A stretch of 64,000 nt of DNA from positions 2,908,001 through 2,972,000 of the forward strand of contig NZ_CP064295.1 in NCBI RefSeq assembly GCF_015476115.1. The letters run 5' to 3'. The notes beneath the pieces are model-generated. The model searched no databases, was not told the origin of the DNA, and was given only the letters and a program-made list of their open reading frames with translations. The position numbers and the translations under genes are program-made. The first letter of the stretch is position 1; each line of letters opens with the position of its first letter. Positions 1 to 9,664 of the stretch are shown here, piece after piece. This DNA is from Aegicerativicinus sediminis (GTDB lineage: Bacteria; Bacteroidota; Bacteroidia; Flavobacteriales; Flavobacteriaceae).

Positions 1-1543
1 GTCGTTCCTCTTCGCGCCAATTAAAGCCTCTAAAAAGACGGGCATTTTCAGGAAAGTCTGATTGTGGATATAATGTCCCTTCTGGTTGGTTGTAAGGTCG
101 AATTTCTTCAACCGTATTATCTGCAATTGTAAGCAAAATATTACCTGACTTTAATTTGTTGATTCCAACAAGTTCTTGAGCATCATTACGAACATAATAG
201 ATTACTTCGGCATTTTTTATTATATCAACTTGATATAATTTATTTTCCCTGAACAACCCAATAAGACGCTGACCTTTCGTTTGGTTATATCCTGCTCCCA
301 AAGTATCCTCACTAATTAAAAAAGCATTATTGAATACTTTTAATGAATCCATTTGTTCAGTTTCCACATTAGAAATAAGATGAATTGAATCACCAGTCAT
401 TTGGTTTTTCATATTCCAAATAACAGGATAGCGTTTACCTGAAAATTTATCCGTAGAAGCAAATCTTTCAAGATTTATTAATTGTGTTAATCCGGTTTTT
501 TGGTCTGCATGTATAGAGTCGGCTTTGCCGCTTAAATCGCTTTTAAATATTTTGGCGTTATAATATGCCCTTGTAATACGGTGTTCAGGTGGGCCTGTTA
601 CCATCATAGTATCGCTATGTATATAAAGTGAGTCTCGTTCTTGAACGGTAATTGCTAATGCTTTTTTAGTTATAAAAACAGAATCTTTATCTCTATAAAC
701 CTCTGCATAGTGCCCTCGAATGACGCTATTATTTATTGTGTCAGTTACCTTTATATTGTTTGTAGCGGACGCAAAATTTCTATTTCTGTCGAAAAACATA
801 CTGTCCCCCTCTACCTCACGATTTTCATAATTGATCTTTGATTTCTTAACAAAGTAACCATTGTCTAATTTGGTGTCATAGAAACCTCGTTCACAGTAAA
901 TTGTACTTTGTTCTCCTCTAATCCAGGTTGGGCCATAAAGATAGGCATGTCCACTTTCCGTATAAAAATCTAACCTGTCGCTATCAATTGTATAATCCGG
1001 GTTCACCAATTTAACCTTATTTACAAATTGATATTTTTTGTTATTCATGTAATATCTACCCACTTGACTGGTTATTGTACCAGATGTGTCCCTTACCACC
1101 GTCCCAAAGGATTTATAATAAGCCTGTTGCTTTATCCTATCAAAATACAAAGTGTCCGTGGTGAGTCTTGATTGAGGTTCGGTCAGTATAACGTCACCGC
1201 TGGCAAAAGCTAATTGGGTTTTGCCACTGTATTCTGAATAAGCCGCCGACATTGAAATCGTATCGCCTTGATTCATTCTAACATTGCCAAAGGCTTCAAT
1301 AAAATCTTCCTGTTGGTAATAAATGGCCTTATCACAAAACATGTCGATACCCTCATGGATTACATGTATTTGTTGACTATTGTCTCTAACAAAGGTGGTA
1401 ACATTTTCCCCTGTAAGACTATCCCTTAAGGTGAAACCGGCATATTCAACGCGGATTTTTTTTGTTTGCTGTTGGCTATACCCAAAGTAACCTACTAGAA
1501 TAATGGTTATCAGTGAAAGATAATGCCTTAAAGTTAGCCTCAA
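1..1543 (-). CDS. OstA-like (LptA/LptD N-terminal family) protein, C-terminus cut by window edge
   Basis: An open frame runs without a stop from the left edge to a TTG at 1541-1543; an in-frame stop lies about 20 bases upstream, so TTG is the best start available. The N-terminus is a short basic stretch, a hydrophobic segment and SQQ, which fits a signal peptide. The rest is a long run of beta-type repeats with recurring motifs such as YYQQEDFIEAFGNV, YTIDSDRLDFYTESG and YFVKKSKINYENREVEGDS, typical of OstA/LptA-like proteins that bind LPS in the periplasm on its way to the outer membrane. The last readable residues are LFRGFNWREER, near the usual C-terminus of flavobacterial OstA-like proteins. 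It lies 77 bases downstream of purA on the same strand, an arrangement I associate with Flavobacteriaceae. The family call rests on repeat pattern and context. Confidence 0.8.
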   Translation of the reverse strand, partial: MRLTLRHYLSLITIILVGYFGYSQQQTKKIRVEYAGFTLRDSLTGENVTTFVRDNSQQIHVIHEGIDMFCDKAIYYQQEDFIEAFGNVRMNQGDTISMSAAYSEYSGKTQLAFASGDVILTEPQSRLTTDTLYFDRIKQQAYYKSFGTVVRDTSGTITSQVGRYYMNNKKYQFVNKVKLVNPDYTIDSDRLDFYTESGHAYLYGPTWIRGEQSTIYCERGFYDTKLDNGYFVKKSKINYENREVEGDSMFFDRNRNFASATNNIKVTDTINNSVIRGHYAEVYRDKDSVFITKKALAITVQERDSLYIHSDTMMVTGPPEHRITRAYYNAKIFKSDLSGKADSIHADQKTGLTQLINLERFASTDKFSGKRYPVIWNMKNQMTGDSIHLISNVETEQMDSLKVFNNAFLISEDTLGAGYNQTKGQRLIGLFRENKLYQVDIIKNAEVIYYVRNDAQELVGINKLKSGNILLTIADNTVEEIRPYNQPEGTLYPQSDFPENARLFRGFNWREEER

Positions 1544-1620
1544 GATATTGTTTTTTTGAAATTAACTCTTTAAACCCAACTTTGTTATCCGTTCGGTCCT
1601 TTTTAACGCAAGTTTTAGGT

Positions 1621-2916
1621 TTACCCTAAACTCAAGGCGGAGTTTTTACGGTTAATGGTTTGAACCCTATCGGGTCCAACAGAGACAATACTAATTGGAA
1701 TTTGAAGTTCCTTCTCCAAATATTCAATGTAATTTATGAGTTCAGTAGGAAGTTCATCAGACTTCGTAATCGTTGTGATATCTTCCTTCCATCCCTTTAG
1801 TTCTTTATAAATCGGCGTAACATATTCTTCATCTAGACTATATGGAAAGTGGGTAATTTCTTCGCCACGATAATAATAAGACGTACATACTTTTATGGTT
1901 TCAAAACCAGATAATACGTCCGCTTTCATCATCGTCAATTGTGTAACACCATTAATAAGACAGGCATAGCGAAGTGCGACTAAATCAAGCCACCCACATC
2001 TTCTTGGTCTACCCGTGGTTGCGCCAAATTCATGACCGACACGCCCCATGGTTTCACCAATTTCATCAAATAATTCTGTTGGGAAGGGGCCTGAACCTAC
2101 ACGGGTTGTATAGGCCTTAAAAATACCAATGACATCTCCAATTTGGTTTGGAGCCACCCCTAGACCAGTACATGCACCGGCGGCAGTAGTATTGGAAGAA
2201 GTTACATATGGATAAGTGCCGAAATCTATGTCTAACAAAGAGCCTTGTGCACCTTCTGCCAAGATACTCTTACCTTCTTTTTGGGCATTAAATAAAAATT
2301 CTTCTGAATCTATAATTTTTAACGTCTTTAAAAGCTCAACTGCTTCAAAAAATTCAGCTTCCAATTGTTTCAAATCGTATGAAAGATCTACGTTGTAAAA
2401 ATCTATCATGGCTTCATGTTTATCTGCCAATGATCGATATTTTTCCTTCCAATCGGGCATTTCCAAATCACCGACACGTATCCCATTTCTTCCTGTTTTG
2501 TCCATGTAGGTCGGTCCAATACCTTTTAAGGTTGAACCAATCTTGGCCTTTCCCTTTGCAGCTTCACTTGCCGCGTCGAGTAACCGATGGGTAGGTAGAA
2601 TAATATGAGCCTTCCTAGAAATAAAAAGAGATTTTCTATAGTCGATTTCATGTTGTTCAAGACCCAACAATTCCTTTTTAAAAATCACCGGATCGATAAC
2701 AACACCATTACCAACTAGGTTAATGGCCTTTTCATGAAAAATACCTGATGGAATAGTATGTAGAACATGTTTCTTGCCGTTAAAAACTAACGTGTGGCCA
2801 GCGTTTGGTCCACCTTGAAAACGAGCAATTATATCATATTTTGAAGTGAGAACATCAACAATTTTTCCTTTGCCTTCATCTCCCCATTGTAATCCGAGTA
2901 GTAAGTCTACTGCCAT
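1621..2916 (-). CDS. purA: Adenylosuccinate synthetase
   Basis: Joins IMP and aspartate using GTP to make adenylosuccinate, the first committed step to AMP; cytoplasmic. The 431-residue product has the usual length. Visible signatures are the N-terminal GLQWGDEGKGK loop (residues about 8-18), GGPNAGHT with the catalytic His, GPTYMDKTGRNGIRVGDL, the IMP-site AEGAQGSLLDIDFGTYP and the C-terminal KADVLSGFETIKVCT. The ATG at 2916 puts the GDEGKGK loop at its usual distance from the start. It follows the Fur-family gene by 9 bases and is probably co-transcribed with it and with the (p)ppGpp enzyme upstream. PurA is a known (p)ppGpp target in other bacteria, so the shared operon may be meaningful. 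Confidence 0.98.
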   Translation of the reverse strand: MAVDLLLGLQWGDEGKGKIVDVLTSKYDIIARFQGGPNAGHTLVFNGKKHVLHTIPSGIFHEKAINLVGNGVVIDPVIFKKELLGLEQHEIDYRKSLFISRKAHIILPTHRLLDAASEAAKGKAKIGSTLKGIGPTYMDKTGRNGIRVGDLEMPDWKEKYRSLADKHEAMIDFYNVDLSYDLKQLEAEFFEAVELLKTLKIIDSEEFLFNAQKEGKSILAEGAQGSLLDIDFGTYPYVTSSNTTAAGACTGLGVAPNQIGDVIGIFKAYTTRVGSGPFPTELFDEIGETMGRVGHEFGATTGRPRRCGWLDLVALRYACLINGVTQLTMMKADVLSGFETIKVCTSYYYRGEEITHFPYSLDEEYVTPIYKELKGWKEDITTITKSDELPTELINYIEYLEKELQIPISIVSVGPDRVQTINRKNSALSLG

Positions 2917-2925
2917 TTTAATGTC

Positions 2926-3378
2926 TTAGTTAGATTTGTTTTTAGTGCCGTAGAAATATAATGAGTGTTTATTGATTTTAATATCAAAAACTTCTTCTAT
3001 TGTTTTCTTAATTGATTGAATCCTAGGATCGCAAAACTCTATAACCTCGCCAGTATCTGTAAGGATAACATGGTCATGCTGTCGATCGAAATAAGATTTT
3101 TCGTAATGAGCCTGATTTTGGCCAAATTGGTGTTTGCGGACTAAGCCACATTCTAAAAGAATTTCGATGGTGTTATACAGGGTGGCCCTGCTAACCCTGT
3201 AATTCTTGGTTTTCATTTTCACATAAAGAGATTCTATATCGAAATGCTCTTCACTTTCATAAATTTCTTGAAGAATGGCATAACGCTCTGGGGTTTTTCT
3301 ATGCCCCTTTTCTTCTAGAAATTTGGTAAAAACGTTTTTAACGATTTCCTGGTTACTCTGTTTGGTACTGACACTCAT
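2926..3378 (-). CDS. Fur-family transcriptional regulator
   Basis: A 150-residue metal- or peroxide-responsive repressor of the Fur/PerR/Zur superfamily. The N-terminal winged helix is clear ([17 protein letters not shown], then [20 protein letters not shown] as the recognition region). The dimerisation domain contains the QHDHVIL metal motif and [11 protein letters not shown]. The CxxC pair that normally follows the HxH motif is absent: the position reads TDTG instead of DCG, and only one Cys (EFCDP) is nearby, so the structural zinc site of classical Fur is missing. Metal specificity cannot be decided from sequence. It sits between rel and purA with gaps of 26 and 9 bases, so it is expressed with housekeeping nucleotide genes and not next to an iron-uptake operon. 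Confidence 0.92.
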   Translation of the reverse strand: MSVSTKQSNQEIVKNVFTKFLEEKGHRKTPERYAILQEIYESEEHFDIESLYVKMKTKNYRVSRATLYNTIEILLECGLVRKHQFGQNQAHYEKSYFDRQHDHVILTDTGEVIEFCDPRIQSIKKTIEEVFDIKINKHSLYFYGTKNKSN

Positions 3379-3404
3379 AATAAGGCTGCAAATTTACGGA
3401 ATTT

Positions 3405-5609
3405 TTAAACTCTGATTACCTTGTCTATTCCGTTAATTTTTTTGAGGTTATCAATAAGCTTTTGAAGCATATTTTTGTTGTTAACAACAACGTTAATCCG
3501 GCCGGTAAACATTCCATCATCACTTTCAAAACTTAAACTTTTCATATTTACGTGCATATTATCGGAAATCACTTTTGTTATTTCATTCACCAAACCTAAG
3601 TTATCAATACCGGATAAAGAAATCTTTGCAGCATATTCTTGTTGTGAAGAATCTATCCACTTAGCCTTTAAAATCCTATAGGCATAATTAGATTGTAAAC
3701 TGAGGGCATTTGGGCAGTTTTTTTTATGGACCTTAATCCCTTCATTTACTGTAAGAAATCCAAATACAGGATCTCCTGGGATAGGATTGCAACATGCAGA
3801 CAATTTGTAGTCTAGCTTTTCCTCCTCCTTGCCAAAAACCAACATATCGTATTTAGAAGTAATCTCATCTTTATCGATATCTTGTGCTACTTGTGGTTTT
3901 CGGATTTTATTTTTAATGTAGCTCATAAAGGCATTGCTCCTTGAGCCCACATATTCTTTTAACATTGAGTTATCAATGGTTCCTATTCCTACTCGAAAGA
4001 ATAAATCTAAACTTGTTTTAAGCTTAAAATAAACGACCATCTCATTGACGATCTTTTCATCTAAAGTTAATTTGAGTTGTTTTAATTTTCTCCTTAATAT
4101 TTCTTTGCCATCTTCCGCTATTGACTTTTTCTCTTGTTTTAAAGAGGATTTAATTTTACTTCGAGCCCTTGCGGTAGTAGCATAATCGAGCCAGTTAGTA
4201 TTTGGTTTGGCATTTTCTGAAGTGAGAATTTCCACCTGATCACCACTTTGTAATTCTTGACTAAGCGGTACCAATTTACCATTTACCTTAGCGCCACGAG
4301 TGTGCATGCCCACCTCTGTGTGTATACTAAATGCAAAATCTAATGCAGTTGCCCCTTTTGGCAAAGATTTTAAATCTCCCTTTGGTGAGAATACGTAGAT
4401 TTCTTTAGAGTAAAGATTAAGCTTGAATTGTTCTACAAAGTCAACGGGATTGGTTTCATTATTTTCTAAGGCTTCCTGAAGTTTATTGATCCATGTATCT
4501 AATACATCCTCCTTGTCACCTTGTTTATATTTATAATGGGCTGCATAACCTTTTTCTGCAATTTCATTCATACGCTCACTTCTAATCTGAACTTCCACCC
4601 AGCGTCCTTTCGGGCCCATTACTGTGATATGTAATGCTTCATATCCGGTAGATTTTGGTGAAGAAATCCAATCCCGGAGTCGGGTAGGGTTAGGGGTAAA
4701 GTGGTCGGTAACAATAGAATATATTTTCCAGGCTAAAAACTTTTCATTAGAAGGATCTGCCTTATAAATAATTCTAACGGCGAACTTATCATAAACCTCA
4801 TCAAAAGAAACGCCTTGTTTCATCATCTTCCTTCGTATGGAAAAAATTGATTTAGGCCTACCTTTTATTTCATATTCTAGACCCTCAGTGTTTAGTGCAT
4901 TTCTAATAATACTATTGAATTCTTTTATGTAAGCATCCTGTTCTTCCTTGCTTTCCCGTATTTTCAGAAGGATGTCATTATAAACTTCAGGCTCAGTATA
5001 TTTTAAGCCTAAATCTTCTAACTCCGTTTTTATGTTATAAAGTCCTATCCTATGAGCTAAAGGAGCGTATATATATAATGTTTCCGATGCTATTTTTTCT
5101 TGCTTGGCATCAGGCATTGAATCCATCGTCTGCATGTTGTGGAGACGGTCGGCAATTTTAATTATAATTACCCTAACGTCGTCATGAAGGGTAAGGAGCA
5201 TTTTACGGAAATTTTCTGCTTGAAGTGAAATATCCATATCGGTACTCAATACCGATATTTTTGTAAGACCATCAACTATTCTTGCAACAGTTTCACCAAA
5301 CATGCGCTCAATATCATGGATGGTGTAATTTTCGTTGTCCTCAACGACATCATGAAGCAATGCAGCTGCGATTGAAGTTGCATCTAAGCCAATTTCTGAA
5401 GCCACAATTTTGGCGACAGCTATTGGATGAAATATATAGGCTTCACCAGATTTCCTCCTCTGTTCTTTATGTGCATCAACGGCTACATCAAAAGCTTTAC
5501 GAATAAGTTTTTTATCCTCAGTACTTAAAGTTTGATAACTGACTTTAAGAAGCTCTTTGTAGGCTTTAGCAATCGATGCATTTTCTTTTTCTATATCAAC
5601 ATCCGTCAT
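3405..5609 (-). CDS. rel: Bifunctional (p)ppGpp synthetase/hydrolase (RelA/SpoT family)
   Basis: Makes and breaks the stringent-response alarmone (p)ppGpp. The 734 residues show all four expected parts: an HD hydrolase domain with H61, H86-D87 and E90-D91 (LLHDVVEDN) intact; a synthetase domain with GRPKS (R251, K253), D274 and VEVQIR (E339) intact; a TGS domain at about 402-465; and a C-terminal ACT domain at about 655-734. Because both catalytic centres keep their key residues, it should be a bifunctional Rel and not a synthetase-only RelA. It is the first gene of the run rel-fur-purA-ostA on the minus strand. No convincing promoter match was found in the 98 bases upstream. Confidence 0.96.
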   Translation of the reverse strand: MTDVDIEKENASIAKAYKELLKVSYQTLSTEDKKLIRKAFDVAVDAHKEQRRKSGEAYIFHPIAVAKIVASEIGLDATSIAAALLHDVVEDNENYTIHDIERMFGETVARIVDGLTKISVLSTDMDISLQAENFRKMLLTLHDDVRVIIIKIADRLHNMQTMDSMPDAKQEKIASETLYIYAPLAHRIGLYNIKTELEDLGLKYTEPEVYNDILLKIRESKEEQDAYIKEFNSIIRNALNTEGLEYEIKGRPKSIFSIRRKMMKQGVSFDEVYDKFAVRIIYKADPSNEKFLAWKIYSIVTDHFTPNPTRLRDWISSPKSTGYEALHITVMGPKGRWVEVQIRSERMNEIAEKGYAAHYKYKQGDKEDVLDTWINKLQEALENNETNPVDFVEQFKLNLYSKEIYVFSPKGDLKSLPKGATALDFAFSIHTEVGMHTRGAKVNGKLVPLSQELQSGDQVEILTSENAKPNTNWLDYATTARARSKIKSSLKQEKKSIAEDGKEILRRKLKQLKLTLDEKIVNEMVVYFKLKTSLDLFFRVGIGTIDNSMLKEYVGSRSNAFMSYIKNKIRKPQVAQDIDKDEITSKYDMLVFGKEEEKLDYKLSACCNPIPGDPVFGFLTVNEGIKVHKKNCPNALSLQSNYAYRILKAKWIDSSQQEYAAKISLSGIDNLGLVNEITKVISDNMHVNMKSLSFESDDGMFTGRINVVVNNKNMLQKLIDNLKKINGIDKVIRV

Positions 5610-5707
5610 AAAACTAAAATAGCAATAAAGGATTTAATGGACAATAGCAGTATGTAACAAGATTTTTGCGAGTCCTGTTTAAGTTAATTCAAAATGGCGT
5701 GGAAAAA

Positions 5708-6988
5708 TTATCCTCGGCGGAGTTGTCGATTTATTTTTCTAATTGCCTGTTCTATAGATTTTTCAGGTTCAATAATATTGTATTCACCCCAAAACTCGGG
5801 ATCTGCAAACCCTGATGCTTCATCTGTTAGAATTACACTAGGCCGTAATTTTTCCTTCGGATCAATTTTTTGACCTAGGTTTTCTTCCCAATCAGTTATG
5901 ACCATTTCACTTTGAAGGGTATAAACACTATTAAACAATTTGCCTTTCCAGTCCACCTTAAAGGTAAGCAGGATATTGCTATAACCATAATACCATTTGC
6001 CATCTTTGGTTTTGTAATCTACCCTATAAGAGGCTTCAGTAGGATATACACTTACTCGTCTTGGTTTTTTCTGAACGAATAGGTTTGCCGCCAATTCCTG
6101 GTCTTCCACATTGAGATTATATACAGCACTTGTTAAGGCATAGGTTTGTGCGTCAATATATAATTTACCATAGTATAATGGCGTAAGGATTTCCGGTTTC
6201 TGATTAAATTCCACCACAAAAACCCTGCGATCATTAATTTGTGTAGACGGTAGGAATTTGAATTTATATGCATCAATGTAGTCTTTACTAAATACAAATT
6301 CTGGATATTTAACCAAATCTGAGTAAATAGTATTGAAAGGCCCTCCTTGAAGTTTTAGGGCAATAGTGTCTAGTTTTGAATAATTGGTGCTCTTTCTAGA
6401 CTTTATTAATTTAACATCATCATTTCTATAGGTATCATAAGGTTCTTTGTAAACCTCAACCACAGCTTCTGCCAGTGATGCATTTTGACGACGTTTCTTA
6501 ATGGTTTCCCTATAAAAAGCCGTCATCAGGGTATTTTGATCTAGGTAATTCCCTTTACGTTTTAGGCATTCCCTTACCAAGGCTTCGGCGTCTTTTGGTA
6601 TGGTTAAACTTATTTCGTTTAATTCAGTAATAAGAATATTTAATTTTACTTTTCCATCTAACCGTCGTAGCTCTTCTAGACTAATTTTTCTTTCTTGATA
6701 ACCAAGAAATGAAAATACGATATTGTTTGATGTAAATTCATTTGGGATTTTAATTAAATAGGCTCCTTCCGCATTTGTAACAGTTCTAATATTTGTGTTT
6801 TCAACTGTAACATCCGCAAATACCAATTCTTCCCCGGAACTTGCATCGGTAACTTCACCAGAAATTTCAACAAAACCTTGTCCAAAAGAATTTTGGCAAA
6901 TGAAAAATGTAAAAACAATTAAGATTATAAAATTTTTAAATTTTATTAACTTATTGAAATTTAATGATTTAATATCCATGGCTTTCAT
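5708..6988 (-). CDS. Secreted protein with carboxypeptidase-regulatory-like domain
   Basis: A 426-residue exported protein. It begins with a basic stretch and a strong hydrophobic segment ending in FGQG, a signal peptide. Residues about 40-115 form a beta-sandwich of the carboxypeptidase regulatory-like type (EISGEVTDASSGEELVFADV ... TNAEGAYLIKIP ... VFSFLGYQERKISL), as found at the N-terminus of TonB-dependent receptors and many Bacteroidota surface proteins. The remaining 300 residues are a beta-rich region with no motif I can name. It is not a TonB receptor: length is wrong and no plug or barrel is visible. There is no enzyme signature, so the role is unknown; an envelope location is inferred. 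A later ATG (residue 4) is an equally good start. Confidence 0.8.
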   Translation of the reverse strand: MKAMDIKSLNFNKLIKFKNFIILIVFTFFICQNSFGQGFVEISGEVTDASSGEELVFADVTVENTNIRTVTNAEGAYLIKIPNEFTSNNIVFSFLGYQERKISLEELRRLDGKVKLNILITELNEISLTIPKDAEALVRECLKRKGNYLDQNTLMTAFYRETIKKRRQNASLAEAVVEVYKEPYDTYRNDDVKLIKSRKSTNYSKLDTIALKLQGGPFNTIYSDLVKYPEFVFSKDYIDAYKFKFLPSTQINDRRVFVVEFNQKPEILTPLYYGKLYIDAQTYALTSAVYNLNVEDQELAANLFVQKKPRRVSVYPTEASYRVDYKTKDGKWYYGYSNILLTFKVDWKGKLFNSVYTLQSEMVITDWEENLGQKIDPKEKLRPSVILTDEASGFADPEFWGEYNIIEPEKSIEQAIRKINRQLRRG

Positions 6989-7069
6989 AACAATTTAATC
7001 TTGACACACTTTTTTAAAGTAAGTCATAAGATACGAAATTTTCAGCAAAAAGTCGGTGTGCTAAATTTC

Positions 7070-9556
7070 CTATAATTCTTGGTAAGAACCATTATTTACT
7101 AGGAAAAGTGCATTGGCAAAAAATAATTTGCCATTTTCCCAAAAACTTCTAAACAGTACATTGTCAGCAAGATAAATAACACTGCCATTGCCTATTGATT
7201 CTTCCCCAAATACAAGGCTATTTGAAAGGTTCTTTAATGTGTTGTTCCCGGCAAATCCGGAAATGCTCACTGGATTATCACCCAAATAACCAACCGAATA
7301 CCCTTTTTCAAGTAAATTATAGGCCTCATTGCCTAACTTCAGTGAGTAATAATTTTTTGGATAACCAAATGCTAAAGGGTGTGTATTGTCTAGATTTAGG
7401 TTGAATACAGCGCCAGTAATTAAATCTTTGATAGACTCTCTCTCTCGTTGATTGTAGGGTATTAAATCCTTAGCAGTTGTTAGGCTGTCTCTCTTATTTT
7501 CTGATTTGTGTTGCTTGAGTTCAAACCCTTCTTTGTCGGCAAATATATTTAACGCGCCTTCAATTGCAATTACCTTTCCGCCTTTCGAAATAAAGGATTT
7601 CAATTTTTCGCGAGTGGCATCGTCAAAATAGCCACCATAATAACCATTTGGGATTACCAATATATTGAAATCATCTAGACTTACTTGTTTGAAATAATCC
7701 GTATTTAGAGTTGCAATTGGATAATTTAATTGTTGTTCAAAATAATGCCATATTTCACCGAAACTTAAAGAAGATGTATACTGACCTGATAAAACAGCAA
7801 TTTTTGGTGGATTGATCAATTGAATATCACTTGATCCAAAATCTGGTCCTTTACTTGAAAAACCACTATTTATTGGTACTATATTACGCTGATGTTTATT
7901 GGCAATTTCTGCCAATTCATTATCAAAAATCTCATTATTGTTATCAGCCCTCAAAATCAGTAACGTTCCTCTATCAAATTGGTTACTGTTATTTTCAATT
8001 GGATTATTGGTGAATCTAACTCGAATCTTGTTTTTTATTAGATCAGCCAAGAATTTTGCGTCAGCAATAGAGGTCCATTTTGCTGCATATCCAGGAACTT
8101 TAGATTCAAATTTATTAGCTTGAAACTGTGAGGTGCCATTTGATGGCGTAATTGATTTAGTAGTTGTAATAACATCCAACCCATAGGCATAAGGTAGTGG
8201 CCATGCTGTAATATCATAGGTCAAGGAGTCGACCAACTTGGTTTGGTTTTCAAATAAGATTTTAACCATATTTCCTTTGGATTGATTAGTTGATACAACC
8301 AAGTCGCCTTCATTTAATTGCAAAGTTGCATTTTGTTTTAATCTGGGATTATAACCTGAAATTTTTGACGCAGAAGTAGCTTGGTATTTTATGCGGTGTT
8401 TATCCAGTAAAGATTTTAGCGAATTAATTTTGTCAGAATCTCCATGTAATACATAATTTAAATTATTGTTTACAGATTCGTTAAAAAACTGTTTGAATTC
8501 AGATAACATTTTAGGCGCATTAGATACAGCCATTTCCACGGTGGATAACCCTGTAACTGTATGGTGTAATAAGCGGTCCTTTAGCGTCAATTCTATTCCT
8601 TCGTCATTATTAATTCCAAGGCCTGCCAAACCATGACCTGCTTGCTCATAGGTCATTCCAATGGCGCCCATAAATGTTGGGTAGGTATCTCCATAGCTTG
8701 GATATAGTAAATCAAAACGTTCTCGAGTAAAGTACAACCATCCGTTTTGGTCGAAATATTTTGCATGGTTTTTACCGATTATAGTTTGAAATTCTCTCTG
8801 CCAATCGGTAATGTTTTCATGAAATGGTTCTGCTGCAGGTGCAAAATAATAAGGGTCATTAATATACTGTTCATGAAAATCTACGTGTATATGGGGCATC
8901 CAATCATTGTATATCTTCAAGCGGGCTTGGGTCTCAATCTGGCTTGCCCAAACCCAATCCCTATTTAAATCGAACAGATAATGGTTGGGTCTTCCGCCAG
9001 GCCATGGTTCCCTATGTTCACTTGAATTTCGATTCGCCGAATATGGATGGTTTCTCGTTTGGTTATACCAATTTACATATCGATCTCTTCCATCGGGATT
9101 TATGCAAGGGTCAATTATTACAACAACATTTTCTAGCCAATCTGTTTTTTCAGTTAATAATTTATATAAGGTCAGCATTGAAGCTTCGGTGCTACTGGCC
9201 TCATTACCATGCACATTATAACTAAGCCAAACAATAGGGAAATCATTGCCGGTATTCTCCATAATTCCAGTATTTCCCATGTGGGCCCTCCTAATCTGCT
9301 CTAAATTGCCAATATTTTTGGAGGAGCTTATGGTGGCAACATAGAGTGGTCGACCTTCATAGGTAGAACCATATTGTTTTAAAACAACTTGCCCCGGTAG
9401 AGTTTCACTAATTTCTTTAAAATAGTCAATTACTCTATGGTGACGTGTAAATTCAGATCCCAATTCATAGCCCAAAAATTCAGATGGAGAGGAAATATTT
9501 TGACCTAGACAAAAATTAAATGTTATAAATATTACTAGTGAAAATAGTTTTTTCAT
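7070..9556 (-). CDS. Secreted M14-family zinc carboxypeptidase
   Basis: An 828-residue exported peptidase with a signal peptide (ends CLGQ). Zinc ligands of the M14 fold are visible: HGNEASSTE (H116, E119), a substrate-binding Arg region (NPDGRDRYVNWYNQTRNHP), the third ligand in HVDFHEQY and the catalytic Glu in GMTYEQAGHGL. After the catalytic domain there is a long C-terminal extension (about 380-828) containing a flavodoxin/GATase-like stretch (IAVLSGQYTSS ... LVIPNGYYGGYFD ... GGKVIAIEGAL), common in Bacteroidota M14 enzymes. Expected role: digestion of peptides outside the cytoplasm for nutrition. No T9SS sorting tail is visible, so it is probably periplasmic or outer-membrane associated. 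It diverges from bshC. Confidence 0.92.
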   Translation of the reverse strand: MKKLFSLVIFITFNFCLGQNISSPSEFLGYELGSEFTRHHRVIDYFKEISETLPGQVVLKQYGSTYEGRPLYVATISSSKNIGNLEQIRRAHMGNTGIMENTGNDFPIVWLSYNVHGNEASSTEASMLTLYKLLTEKTDWLENVVVIIDPCINPDGRDRYVNWYNQTRNHPYSANRNSSEHREPWPGGRPNHYLFDLNRDWVWASQIETQARLKIYNDWMPHIHVDFHEQYINDPYYFAPAAEPFHENITDWQREFQTIIGKNHAKYFDQNGWLYFTRERFDLLYPSYGDTYPTFMGAIGMTYEQAGHGLAGLGINNDEGIELTLKDRLLHHTVTGLSTVEMAVSNAPKMLSEFKQFFNESVNNNLNYVLHGDSDKINSLKSLLDKHRIKYQATSASKISGYNPRLKQNATLQLNEGDLVVSTNQSKGNMVKILFENQTKLVDSLTYDITAWPLPYAYGLDVITTTKSITPSNGTSQFQANKFESKVPGYAAKWTSIADAKFLADLIKNKIRVRFTNNPIENNSNQFDRGTLLILRADNNNEIFDNELAEIANKHQRNIVPINSGFSSKGPDFGSSDIQLINPPKIAVLSGQYTSSLSFGEIWHYFEQQLNYPIATLNTDYFKQVSLDDFNILVIPNGYYGGYFDDATREKLKSFISKGGKVIAIEGALNIFADKEGFELKQHKSENKRDSLTTAKDLIPYNQRERESIKDLITGAVFNLNLDNTHPLAFGYPKNYYSLKLGNEAYNLLEKGYSVGYLGDNPVSISGFAGNNTLKNLSNSLVFGEESIGNGSVIYLADNVLFRSFWENGKLFFANALFLVNNGSYQEL

Positions 9557-9664
9557 GCTTCATGATTAAATTACGGTTAAAGATAATGGCTGTTTTGAAT
9601 TAACTAAATATTAGGACTTAAAAAAATCCTTAATTTTATCTTTACGCGCTTTAACCTTCCATAA

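Noticed and set aside
5708-6988. TonB-dependent receptor or SusC-like protein
   Set aside because: Only the carboxypeptidase-regulatory-like domain is shared; the plug and barrel are absent and the length is too short.
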